A stretch of DNA of 64,000 nucleotides, taken from assembly GCA_024742665.1 (NCBI GenBank), contig JANSYA010000002.1, positions 723,112 through 787,111 of the forward strand, written 5' to 3'. The stretch is from a bacterium (lineage in GTDB: Bacteria > Spirochaetota > Leptospiria > Leptospirales > Leptonemataceae). A program made the translations under genes and the position numbers. Positions 9,342 to 18,899 of the stretch are shown in pieces; position 1 is the stretch's first letter, and every line of letters starts with the position of its first letter. Below the pieces are notes generated by a model that was given only the letters and a program-made list of their open reading frames with translations, was not told the origin of the DNA and made no database searches.

Positions 9342-9960
9342 CTGGAAAATAATCGTACTTTAAGTCCGGCTCTCCGTTATTGTAATCCGTAAAATAGGAT
9401 ACCCGGGTGGCCGTGGTGATTTGCTCCAGCCCTTTGCAGGCATTCGTGTTTGCGGCGATACGCAGTTGATTTCCGTGAACCGCCAACCGGGCGTCACAGA
9501 TATGATCCAGATAATCGCCCTCAACCATACTTACATCCACCTGAACGAAATCGAGAATCGCCGCTCTGGTCGGAACACTCTCGCTTTTGAATTTGCTTAT
9601 GGATAGTTCAAGATCACCGGCATCCCGGCCGTCATTGCCGATATCAAAACGCACCGCCCACAGATACTCGGCATGTTCCATTTTGACCGCTTTTTGATTC
9701 ACCATAAAGACGGCAGGCAATTCACGCACCTCCAGCGTCGTTGCGACGCCGTTCGGCCCGACCTCCGATTTTGCGCGGACGATGTCCGTGAATCCGTCAG
9801 CGCTATCCCCGGAGCAGTCTTCAAACCACTGCCCATCGGCCACGGGCTGCGTATCGCTGGAAGAACAGAGTCCGAATGGCAGCTCATGAATCCCCTGACA
9901 GGCCGCAAACTGCAGAAGAACCAGAAAGGAGCACGCACGCAAGAATCGACGGTTCAGCAT
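9334..9960 (-). CDS. Lipoprotein, unknown function (intact paralogue of 15293-15667)
   Basis: 208 residues from ATG 9960; an upstream extension to 10062 adds no signal sequence and was rejected. The N-terminus has basic residues, a hydrophobic core and a lipobox-like LQFAAC with C21 as the likely lipidated cysteine. The mature part contains the pattern LCSSSDTQPVA, later DFVQVDV, CDARLAVHGNQLRIAA and TATRVSYFTDYNNGEP. These blocks recur in a shortened copy at 15293-15667. Probably periplasmic or surface anchored. It is coupled to the downstream two-helix membrane protein by an overlapping start. Confidence 0.78.
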   Translation of the reverse strand: MLNRRFLRACSFLVLLQFAACQGIHELPFGLCSSSDTQPVADGQWFEDCSGDSADGFTDIVRAKSEVGPNGVATTLEVRELPAVFMVNQKAVKMEHAEYLWAVRFDIGNDGRDAGDLELSISKFKSESVPTRAAILDFVQVDVSMVEGDYLDHICDARLAVHGNQLRIAANTNACKGLEQITTATRVSYFTDYNNGEPDLKYDYFPDE

Positions 9961-10134
9961 ATCCCATGAAAGACGCCGCAAAGCCGGGCCTGTCAAGCCG
10001 GAAGCCAACATTAAGCGACCGTCGCGACTCACTGCGAATCCCTGAAACCAGCAATCGCACAACCCCCCTGTTCCGGGGGTACCTCCTGCGTGTTTCTACT
10101 TGTTCGCTACTGTTCCGGCACCGTGGATCTGCTG

Positions 10135-13100
10135 ATGCACGAGATGCAATCCTATCCGAGCCTATCCGCGAACCCCGGGGCGATCGAATATTTCTGGCAT
10201 CAATTGCCGTACGGCGTACCGGGTCTGGCCTGTTTCGCGGTCGGCCTGATCCTGCTGATCTTCGCGGTGATCGGCGCGCTACGCGACCCCGACCGGCGGC
10301 CGATGCTCTTCGGTTTCGGACTGACCGTCCTGGGCTTCGCCGCCCTGGGACTCGTGCAGGCCTTTCGCGCGTTCGTACTGGACCGCGAGCTGTTGATCCT
10401 GCTGAGCACCATCTGCTATCCTGCGCTAATGTTGTTCGCGCCGGGCATGGCGCACGTTACCTATGAGCTGACCTTTCGACGCATTCGCTGGCTGCGCTTC
10501 GTAATCGCCGGCACCTGGCTCACCTTCGCGGTCGGCATGGCCGGAGTGCTGCAGAATTTCGCCTTTGTGGATCAGTGGCTGGTCTATCCTTTCGGGCAGA
10601 CGCCGCGCGTTTCGCCTTATATCAAAGTCTGGGCCGTCTTTGGCGCACTCGTTGGTTTCGCCGGTTACGCCGCGTTCTGGCTTCATCGCCGACGTCACCC
10701 GGAAGAATATCGTAAGAACCGCATGATCATCGTCAACCTGGCGCTGTTGATCACTTCGATTCAGAGTAATTTGCCGGCGCTGTTAGGGATCCCGCTCTAT
10801 CCGCTGGGCAACTTCGGTTTCGTGCCGCTGGTCCTGATGGCGTACGCGGTGTTTCGCGACGATTTCTTAAATCTCAGCGATCTATTGTTTCAACGCAACG
10901 GTTTGTTCTACGCATTGAATTTGCTGTTGGGCATCACCTTCCTCACGCTGGCGGCTTCGGTCGAATTCTTTCTGTCGCCGGAGCATCTCGCCGGCATCGA
11001 CTGGCAGCCGTATCTGTTGATTACCTTCGGTTCGCTGATCGCGGTTTTTACTCTGGGGATTCTGGTCGGCGGAGCGAATCCCGGCGCGCGCATCAATCAG
11101 ATGGGATCGCTTTCGCTGTACCTGACTGGATTTCTGATGCTCGCGGTCGTCATTCGTTCCCTGGGACTGGATCCGCTCGTTTCGCATCGTCTGGAACAGC
11201 TGTGCTATATTTTCTTCGGCCTGGCGCCGGCCGTGCAGTTTCGTTTCGCCTTTCGCGCCATGAATCAGCCGCTGCCGCGCTACGCGATTTTAATCGACGC
11301 GATTTCTGTCGCCGTGAGCGCGTTTGCGCTTTCGCCCTTTTTGTTCGTCGGCTATTTTTCGTACGACTGGGGCAATATCGGAGCGGGCGGTCCGGTGATT
11401 CAGGTCTTCGGCGCGATGGGTTTCGTCGCCACGGCTGGAGTGACCGTGCGATGGCTGCAGGTCCGACGCGAAGCGGAAAGTCCGCTCGGCAGCTGGATCG
11501 CGCTTTCGGTGATCATCAACGCGATACTCATGCTCGGCAATCTGCCGGCCACCCAGGGCGTCGCCTTTTATCCGCTCGGTAATCTCGTAATATTGCCCAC
11601 CGCAATGTTAGCCTACGCCGTGCTCGCCCACGGCGGCGTGGTGCGCGAATCTCAGGCCGTGAAGATCGGCAATCGAATCTCGCTGATCGTGCTTTTGATT
11701 CTACCGGTGTTCCTGTACTTTTCGTTTCGATCCCTGCCGGCGACGGTCGCCCTGGCGGACCGGGTGATGTTCACGGCTCTGGCCGGCGCGCCGCTGATGT
11801 TGTTCGGCTATATGGTCACCTTTCTATTGACCCGCCCTCTGGCGGCCCAGCTCGATCGAAACTACAGCGAGCTCGAAGACGCGCGAGCCGCCGCCGAGGC
11901 TTCCCGGGATCTGCTGGCCTCGTCGGAAAAAGAAGTCCAGCGCCTCAACGAATTCAGCCGCCTGATCAACGAAACCGCCGATCTAAACGAGGTCCTGCAG
12001 CGCATTCATCGCGTTCTCGGTCGCGAGTACAACTTCGACGGCGTCTGGGTGCTGGCAGTGGATCAGAAAAACGAAGAGCTGGTAAGCGTGAGCACGTACG
12101 GCGCGACCGCCGAGGGCCGGGCGTTTACCGAAAACCTGCGCTTGCCCCTGAGGGAAGAGACGGGCAGCCTTGCGTCCACCGTCAAACGCAAGAAACCTCT
12201 TTATCTTGCGCGCATGCCAGTCGAGCTCGAACGGATGACTCCCTTTGACCGGAAAATCGTTCAGCATTTCAGTCTTAAGGCGCTCCTGCACGTTCCGCTG
12301 ATTATCAACCAGGCAGTGATCGGCATCGTGTGCATCGCTTCGTTCGAAGAACTGGCGCTGAAAAAAGCCGACATCGATCGCATCAATCGTTACTGCGAAC
12401 AGATCGCCGGTGCCCTGCGGACTCTGTCGCTCTTAAAAGAAGTCGACAAGGAACGCGAAGAGTCGGATCGCCTGCTGCTGAATATTCTGCCGCAGCCTGT
12501 CGCCCAAGAACTCAAAGCGAACGGCCACGTAGAACCCGTATTGTATGAATCGGTCTCGGTAATGTTTACGGATATTCGCGGCTTTACCCGCTACGCTTCG
12601 GAAATGGCGCCGGAAGTTCTGGTGGGAGAACTGGACGCGGTCTTCGAACAATTCGACGAAATTTGCGAGCGCTTCGGACTCGAAAAGCTAAAGACCATCG
12701 GCGACGCCTATATGTGCGGCGGCGGACTGCCCCAGACGAACGCGACGCATCCCGTGGACGTTTGCCTGGCCGCTTTAGAATTTCAGGCCTTCATGGAGCA
12801 GGTTCGCGAGATTCGGCTCGCCGCCAACAACGGGGACTTCTGGCAGATTCGGGTGGGCATCCATACCGGACCGGTAATGGCGGGCGTCATCGGCAAAAAC
12901 AAATTCGCCTACGACATCTGGGGCGATGCGGTCAACGTCGCGTCGCGCATGGAATCCAACGGAGAAGGCGGACGCATCAACGTATCCGAAAATACGTACA
13001 AACTCGTGCGGCCCTTCTTCGAATGCACGAGCCGCGGCGAAATCGAAGTCAAGAATCGAGGCCGACTGCAAATGTACTTCGTCGATCGCATTCGCCCGGA

Positions 13101-13203
13101 GCTTTCCGACGACGACGGACTCGTGCCCAATCAGAGATTTCAGGACCTATACGCTCAGAAGCGCGGCGATTTGCAGGTGCAGGATTCGCGGGCGGGCTGG
13201 TAG
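10135..13203 (+). CDS. Class III adenylate cyclase with duplicated 7TM sensor and GAF domain
   Basis: About 1022 residues. Residues about 20-560 hold some fourteen hydrophobic helices in two related halves, each ending in a YPLGN...AYAV block. They resemble two copies of the 7TM sensor found before histidine kinases. A short linker leads to a GAF-type domain (about 600-760), then a class III cyclase domain from about 790. Metal-binding aspartates are D813 (FTDIRGF) and D857 (TIGDAYM). K853 and D927 (AYDIWGD) fit adenine selectivity, and N934 and R938 fit transition-state residues, so all catalytic positions appear present. Start ATG 10135 was preferred over an upstream GTG at 10090; ATG 10144 is also possible. 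Likely makes cAMP in response to a membrane or small-molecule signal. Confidence 0.9.
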   Translation: MHEMQSYPSLSANPGAIEYFWHQLPYGVPGLACFAVGLILLIFAVIGALRDPDRRPMLFGFGLTVLGFAALGLVQAFRAFVLDRELLILLSTICYPALMLFAPGMAHVTYELTFRRIRWLRFVIAGTWLTFAVGMAGVLQNFAFVDQWLVYPFGQTPRVSPYIKVWAVFGALVGFAGYAAFWLHRRRHPEEYRKNRMIIVNLALLITSIQSNLPALLGIPLYPLGNFGFVPLVLMAYAVFRDDFLNLSDLLFQRNGLFYALNLLLGITFLTLAASVEFFLSPEHLAGIDWQPYLLITFGSLIAVFTLGILVGGANPGARINQMGSLSLYLTGFLMLAVVIRSLGLDPLVSHRLEQLCYIFFGLAPAVQFRFAFRAMNQPLPRYAILIDAISVAVSAFALSPFLFVGYFSYDWGNIGAGGPVIQVFGAMGFVATAGVTVRWLQVRREAESPLGSWIALSVIINAILMLGNLPATQGVAFYPLGNLVILPTAMLAYAVLAHGGVVRESQAVKIGNRISLIVLLILPVFLYFSFRSLPATVALADRVMFTALAGAPLMLFGYMVTFLLTRPLAAQLDRNYSELEDARAAAEASRDLLASSEKEVQRLNEFSRLINETADLNEVLQRIHRVLGREYNFDGVWVLAVDQKNEELVSVSTYGATAEGRAFTENLRLPLREETGSLASTVKRKKPLYLARMPVELERMTPFDRKIVQHFSLKALLHVPLIINQAVIGIVCIASFEELALKKADIDRINRYCEQIAGALRTLSLLKEVDKEREESDRLLLNILPQPVAQELKANGHVEPVLYESVSVMFTDIRGFTRYASEMAPEVLVGELDAVFEQFDEICERFGLEKLKTIGDAYMCGGGLPQTNATHPVDVCLAALEFQAFMEQVREIRLAANNGDFWQIRVGIHTGPVMAGVIGKNKFAYDIWGDAVNVASRMESNGEGGRINVSENTYKLVRPFFECTSRGEIEVKNRGRLQMYFVDRIRPELSDDDGLVPNQRFQDLYAQKRGDLQVQDSRAGW

Positions 13204-13215
13204 CAGAGTCGCGAC

Positions 13216-13824
13216 TCAGTCTGCCTGCGTCTGCGCCACGCTCAAGAGATGCCGCGCCAGTTTTTTGCGCGCGTCGTTAGCGATGGTCGTAAAATGAACG
13301 GCGGCCTGTATCTCGCCGGTGCGCTCTTCGTCATCCCGGACCCAGACGACCAGCGCCTGCGTGATGACGCGACACTGGGCCGCTTTGATATAAAAATCGA
13401 GGCTCAGCAGCTGTCCTTTGCTGAGGCGATGCGGCGTATGCATGCGCAAACCGGACTCACTGATGTCCAATACTCCGCCCGAAAAGCGACCGCTTTCAGT
13501 CCAGAGCGTGTATTGCACCTCAAGCGGTAAGGCAACGCGGGGTCCTTCGCGGACTTTCGAGCGATGAATGATTTTGGGTTTTAATAAAAGCAGGCCCCGG
13601 GGCCCGGCGAGATTCGCGACGGAAGTTTCGAAACGGAAATTACTGTCCTGCAAACGAAATTCGACGGCCAGATGTTCGTTGACGGCCAGTTTCAGGCTGT
13701 CGCCCGTCTCGACCAGGATATGCTCGCCATCGACTTTTTTGAGCAGCCCCTGGTGCTTCTGGCCCTCCGCGTTGTCGGCGATCGGACAGAGCGAAAGCGG
13801 CAGATCTGTTTGAAAGATACCCAT
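13216..13824 (-). CDS. PilZ-domain protein (probable c-di-GMP receptor)
   Basis: 202 residues. The C-terminal half carries the PilZ signature: R92-E-G-P-R96 (RxxxR) followed by D120-I-S-E-S-G125 (D/NxSxxG), the two elements that clamp cyclic di-GMP. The N-terminal half (about 1-85) is beta-rich, as in the YcgR-N type domain that often precedes PilZ. No membrane segment. Both binding motifs are intact, so c-di-GMP binding is likely; the output is unknown. It converges with the adenylate cyclase gene, 12 bases apart, so the neighbourhood has two cyclic-nucleotide-related genes. Confidence 0.85.
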   Translation of the reverse strand: MGIFQTDLPLSLCPIADNAEGQKHQGLLKKVDGEHILVETGDSLKLAVNEHLAVEFRLQDSNFRFETSVANLAGPRGLLLLKPKIIHRSKVREGPRVALPLEVQYTLWTESGRFSGGVLDISESGLRMHTPHRLSKGQLLSLDFYIKAAQCRVITQALVVWVRDDEERTGEIQAAVHFTTIANDARKKLARHLLSVAQTQAD

Positions 13825-13942
13825 GATTGTGTGCTCGCGCGGTGTACTGCCGGATTCTCACACATTCTCCTCCCGGTATCAAGCGCTTTTGTATTCCAAT
13901 TGCTCTGTGGATTCAGGATTGCCGGCACGCGGGTGGATTGTA

Positions 13943-15190
13943 TCAGAATTGATTCCAGTAACCGCTGGTGGTCAGCGGATTGCACCATGCGCCGTTGCTT
14001 TTTGGATCAATCACCAGCACGTTGTCCTGGTCTTCCGGAAGTCCGTAAATCAGTCCGTTCAGAGCGAATACGCCGCCGCGCCACTTACTGACCGCGCCCG
14101 TTCGGCCGGAGGCGAAAGTAGTCGCGCTGTTTGCATTGGGATCGATCACCAGCACGTTATCGTTAAAGCCAGGCATCCCATAAATCAAGCCATTGGGCGC
14201 AAGCGCGCCGCCGCGCCACTTGGCCGCGCCCGTTGCGCCGGACGCGAAGAGCGACGCGGTGTTTGTGTTCGGGTCGATCACCAGCACCTTATCATTCGTA
14301 GCCGGTATGCCGTAGATCAAACCATTCGGAGCAAGCACGCCGCCGTACCACTTACCGCCGACACCGCCGATCTGCCCGGACGCGAAGGTCGTGGCAGTGT
14401 TCGTATTCGGATCGATCACCAGCACATTGTCGCCGGCGCTGGGGATCCCATAGATCAAACCGTTCGGCGCGAGAATACCGCCGCGCCATTTCGCCGCGCC
14501 CGCTTCGGGGGACGCGAAGGTCGTTGTTGTGTTGGTACCCGGATCGATCACCAGTACCTGGTTGTTGTCTTCGGGTATCGCATAGATCAGACCGTTCGGA
14601 GCAAGCACGCCGCCGAACCACTTTTTAGCGCCCGTTTCGCCGGACGCGAATGTGGTCGCGGTGTTGGTATTCGGATCGATCACCAGCACGTTATCATTTG
14701 TATTCGGGAATCCGTAAATCAGACCGTTGGGGGCCAGCACACCGCCGGCCCACTTGTCCGCTCCGGTATGACCGGAGGCGAAAGTCGTTACGGTGTTTGT
14801 AGCTGGATCGATCGCGAGGACCAGGTCGCTGCCGGCCGGTATCGCATAGATCAGACCGTTCGGAGCCAGCACGCCGCCGGCCCATTTTGTCACGCCGGCC
14901 TGGCCGGAGTCGAAATCCGTCGCGCCCGGGTCGCCGCTGACACCTGCTGCCGCCTGGAGCTGGAGCTCCGATAGTACCGCTGTCGCGTTGGCGGGCTGGA
15001 TGATCTGATCGCGACTGAGGCCGCAGGCGCCGGCCGAATACAATAAAAACGCGGCCGGGTTACAGGATATGTCAGTGCCGTGGCAGTCAACGCGCAGGCA
15101 GGCCGGTGCTACACTTGCAAAGGTCAGCGCAAATAACAGCAGCAGGCCGTTCGTATGAGGAGTCGCGCGCATCGTAACATTCGACTGCAT
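13943..15190 (-). CDS. Exported seven-repeat beta-propeller protein (probable lipoprotein)
   Basis: 415 residues. The signal sequence has a hydrophobic core at about 15-29 and ends VAPAC, so C31 may be lipidated. Seven near-identical repeats of about 46 residues follow. Each has the core NGLIYxxP, then VLxIDPxTNTxTTFASG and K-W-x-G-G. Seven copies fit a closed seven-bladed beta-propeller of the NHL/YncE type. The sequence before the repeats has paired cysteines. Probably an extracellular binding protein. At DNA level the repeats recur about every 138 bases across 13.99-14.9 kb. Confidence 0.82.
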   Translation of the reverse strand: MQSNVTMRATPHTNGLLLLFALTFASVAPACLRVDCHGTDISCNPAAFLLYSAGACGLSRDQIIQPANATAVLSELQLQAAAGVSGDPGATDFDSGQAGVTKWAGGVLAPNGLIYAIPAGSDLVLAIDPATNTVTTFASGHTGADKWAGGVLAPNGLIYGFPNTNDNVLVIDPNTNTATTFASGETGAKKWFGGVLAPNGLIYAIPEDNNQVLVIDPGTNTTTTFASPEAGAAKWRGGILAPNGLIYGIPSAGDNVLVIDPNTNTATTFASGQIGGVGGKWYGGVLAPNGLIYGIPATNDKVLVIDPNTNTASLFASGATGAAKWRGGALAPNGLIYGMPGFNDNVLVIDPNANSATTFASGRTGAVSKWRGGVFALNGLIYGLPEDQDNVLVIDPKSNGAWCNPLTTSGYWNQF

Positions 15191-15292
15191 CGAATGTCAG
15201 GCGCTTGCAAGATGTTATCTGAGCAATTACCCCCCTGAACCAGGGGTTTGTGTCAGGCTATCGATTTCAGGATCAACCGGCAGCGATTCCAG

Positions 15293-15667
15293 CTAATCAT
15301 TCCATCCATCTGGCAAATCGTCGTAATGAGCTTCTGGCTCGCCTGTATCGTAGTGCGTGGAATAGCTAACCCGGGTCGCAGCGGTGATTTGCGACAGCCC
15401 ATCGCAACTATCTTTGAGTGCGATGATCCGTATTTGATTTCCCTGAAAGGTCGCCCTGGCGTCACAAACCGCCGTGCTGTCGTCGATCCCAATCTCCCAC
15501 GCGTTCACCTGAACGAAATCGGCGATCGGCCTTCTGATCGGGCTATCGCCGGGAATTTTATACCTGGCCACAGGCTGCGCACCGCTGGATGAGCAGAGTG
15601 CGGGAGTCAATTTGCCAGCCGCCAGACATCCGGCGAACTGCAGACTGTCTGGTGCATGGGGGCTCAC
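15293..15667 (-). pseudogene. Decayed, internally deleted copy of the 9334-9960 lipoprotein
   Basis: The 124-residue frame matches the intact lipoprotein in blocks. LCSSSGAQPVA matches LCSSSDTQPVA. DFVQVNA matches DFVQVDV. CDARATFQGNQIRIIA matches CDARLAVHGNQLRIAA. TAATRVSYSTHYDTGEP matches TTATRVSYFTDYNNGEP. About 90 residues are missing between the first and second blocks. The N-terminal hydrophobic core is lost: LQFAGC survives but is preceded by MSPHAPDS. An exported product therefore looks impossible from this frame. A short cytosolic product cannot be strictly excluded. Confidence 0.75.
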
Positions 15668-15698
15668 TTTCGATGGCGTAAAATCCTCCGAACGGATT

Positions 15699-17027
15699 CT
15701 AATCCGGTGCCGGCATGGCCTGCGCCATATTTCGCGCGGCGGGCAAGCGCAGTCGCGCGTGGACGGCGGCCTTCAAATAACGCGGGATCGATTCATGCGC
15801 GAGAAAATTCAGCCGCGTGCGACGCAGCCAGACCGGCATGTGCATATTTAGATTCAACAGATTCTCAACCGTATGCGCGAGAGTTTCGGGCCACTGGAGC
15901 TTGTGCTCGGGATGGGGAATAATATCGCAGATCGCGTTTCGTTTTTCGTCGCTCATCTTCAGCATTTCCATTTGGGCGATGATCGCGGCGCTGAAAACCT
16001 GCTGACAGAAAAAGACCGACTGCAGCGTAATCCGACCCGGCTCAAAGAGCGGCGCGATTGCCCGACGCGAGAGGCCGTTCGCCGAACAGTTCACGTGCAA
16101 AGTCTTCGCATTGGTTTTGACCGATCCTTTTTCGAGCGTAATGCGCGTCTTCGAAATGCTTTTCACGCGACCTTTGCGAATCACGTCTTTCACGCTTCTC
16201 AAAAGCGGCATTTCGCGCGATGCGACCGTCGCACAGCGCCACTTATCCGGCAGAACGTTTTCATCCAGACGAAAGAGGCTGCCGTTGCGTTCCATATTCA
16301 GAAAGATTTGATCGACATCGCTTGCGCTCACGGCCGAATCGATCAACTCCATGACCGCCTTCGAAACGATTCCCGGAATAATCATGTCGCGATTCCAGAG
16401 CCAGCTGTCGCTCGGGATAATCCAGGAGATGCGATCCGGATCGACGCCGGTATCGAGCAGAAACAGTACCGCATCGATGGCGGTCTTGCCGCCGCCTATA
16501 ATACAATAGCGTTCGAATGGTTTTTTTAGATCCGCCAGCGCGTTCAGCGGCGCCAGGTTCACGCCCGCATTCACCTTAAACTGCGGCGGATGCGTCGCCG
16601 GCACTTCCACGTTCATATAGGTGGCGTCGACGACGCGCTCGCGAACCGTGACCGCCCACTCACGACCGGGCTCGACTAACGAAACGACCTTTCCATCGCC
16701 GCGATATTCGCACTTCGACAGAAATATAACCCGGCCGCTCTTTTCCCAGCGACGCATGATATTCTCATAGTACGAAACGATTTCGGCGCGCGAAGACAGG
16801 GCCCCGCCGCCCTCGCCCAGTTTCGTGGAACTGACGCCGTAAAAGGCCGACGGCTGGTGTAGCGTCACAAAAGGATAGGCGTCGTTCCAGTGCCCACCCG
16901 GCTTCGCACGCCGGTCGACAAAGACGAAGCGAGCGTTTTTGCGCCGGCTGAAGATCTCATCGGCGAAGGCCATCGCCATAGCGCCAGCTCCGATGATCAG
17001 ATAATCTGCTTCTAGATTTGTATGCAT
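15699..17027 (-). CDS. FAD/NAD(P)-binding flavin monooxygenase-like oxidoreductase
   Basis: 442 residues from ATG 17027, preceded by GGAG five bases upstream; a longer frame to 17147 adds no domain. The FAD-binding Rossmann motif is at about 9-16 (IIGAGAMAMAF), followed by PGGHWNDAYPF near 44-54, typical of flavin-containing monooxygenases. A second dinucleotide motif (IIGGGKTAID) lies near 197. The C-terminal 130 residues are less conserved. Substrate unknown; it could oxygenate a lipid or small organic compound. The final 30 residues are basic and Pro/Ala rich. Confidence 0.82.
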   Translation of the reverse strand: MHTNLEADYLIIGAGAMAMAFADEIFSRRKNARFVFVDRRAKPGGHWNDAYPFVTLHQPSAFYGVSSTKLGEGGGALSSRAEIVSYYENIMRRWEKSGRVIFLSKCEYRGDGKVVSLVEPGREWAVTVRERVVDATYMNVEVPATHPPQFKVNAGVNLAPLNALADLKKPFERYCIIGGGKTAIDAVLFLLDTGVDPDRISWIIPSDSWLWNRDMIIPGIVSKAVMELIDSAVSASDVDQIFLNMERNGSLFRLDENVLPDKWRCATVASREMPLLRSVKDVIRKGRVKSISKTRITLEKGSVKTNAKTLHVNCSANGLSRRAIAPLFEPGRITLQSVFFCQQVFSAAIIAQMEMLKMSDEKRNAICDIIPHPEHKLQWPETLAHTVENLLNLNMHMPVWLRRTRLNFLAHESIPRYLKAAVHARLRLPAARNMAQAMPAPD

Positions 17028-17275
17028 TGAGACTCCAATCAGGACGCGGACTTTACGCTCCAGGCCGCGGAAACGCTTCGCGCGCGACCGTGAACACGAC
17101 TCACAATCCATAACTTCCGGCAAAAGACAGTCTGTCGATGAATTCAACGAAGGCGCGCGGAAAAATCGACGACTTTATCGGAATTAGTATTCTCCGCGAG
17201 CCGCGATTCGATCGGAATCGCATCCGATCTCCTGCCTGAATCATTCAAATAAACCGCGAGACGCCGCAAGGATGT

Positions 17276-17328
17276 TTGCAATAGACATTAGTGAGCCTTG
17301 CAATTATGACCCGATCTGAGTTTGCAAT
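17276..17328. promoter_or_regulatory. Three direct TTGCAAT repeats in a 480-bp gene-free region
   Basis: TTGCAAT occurs at 17276-17282, 17298-17304 and 17322-17328, with start-to-start spacing of 22 and 24 bases, about two helical turns. Each copy is followed by a related AC-containing tail (AGAC, TATGAC, GACGC). They lie in the 17028-17509 spacer between the divergently oriented flavoprotein and NHL-repeat genes. Equal-face spacing suggests a multimeric regulator site. No gene was found in the rest of this spacer. Confidence 0.4.
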
Positions 17329-17509
17329 GACGCTTATTAGTAACTGTCGACTCCTTCCCGGGTCGTCGACCGAGCTTAAAATCTAAACGGAGTACAGGCA
17401 CGACGGCAGGGGCGTTTTCGCAACGGCCGCGCCGATTCGACCGTCGTCGGCCGACCGGTCTATTCTAAACTTGCTTGCAAGATAACTGGCGCCCTCGAAT
17501 ACTACGCGA

Positions 17510-18781
17510 GTGAGTTCTGTAAGCAGACGCACTCTCTCCGTCCTCGCCATACTGTCGTGCGTGTCCTGTATGTACGGCCATCCATTCGTCGGCATATTCC
17601 CGGAAGACGATTCCGATGCCGATTCCGACCTGACGACTCTGTCTCTGCTGGGACTGGCCGGCTTCGCCGCGGCGGGGGGTGCCTGCGTTCCGACGCTCTT
17701 CAACGGATCCTTTACAGGCTGTCCTCTGAGCCTGGGTGGAATCGTAACGACTCCCTACGGTCCGGCGGCGGGCTCGAACGTGAACGGCGACGCCGACGGC
17801 GTTGGCAACGCCGCCCGATTCAGTCAGCCTGCGGACATTACGACCGACGGCACGTTTTTCTACGTAGCGGATCTGGGAAACAATAAGATTCGCCGCATCG
17901 ATCCGGCAACGGGGGCGGTAACGACGCCCTACGGTCCCGCTGCAGGCTCGACCGCCTCCGGCGATACGGACGGCACAGGCAACGCCGCACGATTCACGCA
18001 GCCTTCCGCAATCACCACGGACGGAACGCACCTTTATGTAACGGATTTCGGGAACAACAAAATCCGCCGCATCGTCATCGCCACCGGCGTCGTCACGACC
18101 CTGGCGGGACCCGCACCGGGATCGACGGCGGGCGGCGATACGGACGGCACCGGCAACGCAGCCCGATTCACACAGCCCTTTGGAATCGCCTACGACGGGG
18201 CGCATCTCTACGTCGCCGACTTCGGCAACAACAAGATCCGCCGCATCGATCCGACGACCGGAGTCGTCACGACGCCCTACGGACCCTCCCAGGGCAATAC
18301 CGCTGGAGGCGACGCGGACGGCTTCGGCAATGCCGCGCGCTTTCAGAACCCTCAGGGCATCGCGATATCGCTCGACGGCGCGAACCTGTATATCAGCGAC
18401 GCGACCAACAACAAGATCCGGCAGATCGCAATCGCCACCGGCGCGGTGACAACCCTCGCAGGACCCGCTCCGGGATCGACGGCGAACGGCGATGCGGACG
18501 GCGTCGGCAACGCCGCGCGATTCAGGTCGCCGCTTGGAATCTTCACCGACGGGACCAGCCTCTATGTTCCGGAGTTTACAAACCACAAGGTCCGGCAAAT
18601 CGACCTCGCCTCCCGCTCCGTCTCGACTCTTGCGGGTCCGGCGCCGGGATCCAACGCCAGCGGCGATCTGGACGGCACCGGGAACGCCGCGTTTTTTAAC
18701 CAGCCGGGCGGACTCCTCAGCGACGGAACGCAGCTGTACATCGCCGACATCTTCAACAACAAGATCCGTCTGATTCGATAG
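17510..18781 (+). CDS. NHL-repeat lipoprotein
   Basis: 423 residues from a GTG start with no good ribosome-binding site in front, so the start is moderately sure. The leader ends in LSCVSC, with C20 as the likely lipid-anchored cysteine, followed by GHPFVGIFPEDDSDADSDL. Six repeats of about 55 residues follow. Each has D-x-D-G-x-GNAARF, a QPxxITTDG turn, LYVADxGNNKIRRID and VTTLAGPAPGS. This is the NHL six-bladed propeller pattern with an extra D/G-rich loop. Probably surface exposed and ligand binding. The leader is shared with the FG-GAP lipoprotein at 24633-26066. Confidence 0.85.
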   Translation: MSSVSRRTLSVLAILSCVSCMYGHPFVGIFPEDDSDADSDLTTLSLLGLAGFAAAGGACVPTLFNGSFTGCPLSLGGIVTTPYGPAAGSNVNGDADGVGNAARFSQPADITTDGTFFYVADLGNNKIRRIDPATGAVTTPYGPAAGSTASGDTDGTGNAARFTQPSAITTDGTHLYVTDFGNNKIRRIVIATGVVTTLAGPAPGSTAGGDTDGTGNAARFTQPFGIAYDGAHLYVADFGNNKIRRIDPTTGVVTTPYGPSQGNTAGGDADGFGNAARFQNPQGIAISLDGANLYISDATNNKIRQIAIATGAVTTLAGPAPGSTANGDADGVGNAARFRSPLGIFTDGTSLYVPEFTNHKVRQIDLASRSVSTLAGPAPGSNASGDLDGTGNAAFFNQPGGLLSDGTQLYIADIFNNKIRLIR

Positions 18782-18899
18782 CCCTCTGGCATCTACAGGG
18801 CACTGCGAGTTAGCGGCGGACAATCCAATGGACGGCGATAGAATTCTGATTGCCCTGAACGGCGCTCGCGGCGGAGCGTAAGTCGGAGCCTGTCACGCC

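Noticed and set aside
13990..14900. Regular DNA repeats of about 138 bases that might suggest a repeat array or CRISPR
   Set aside because: They are codons of the propeller blades, with no spacers or short palindromic units.
13823..14974. 383-codon forward frame opposite the seven-repeat propeller
   Set aside because: Its own repeats mirror the propeller's DNA repeats (IDHQH pattern); no start signal.
17465..18823. Long reverse-strand open frame (452 codons) opposite the NHL gene
   Set aside because: Antisense to six perfect NHL repeats; it is a by-product of the repetitive GC-rich code, with no signal or domain.
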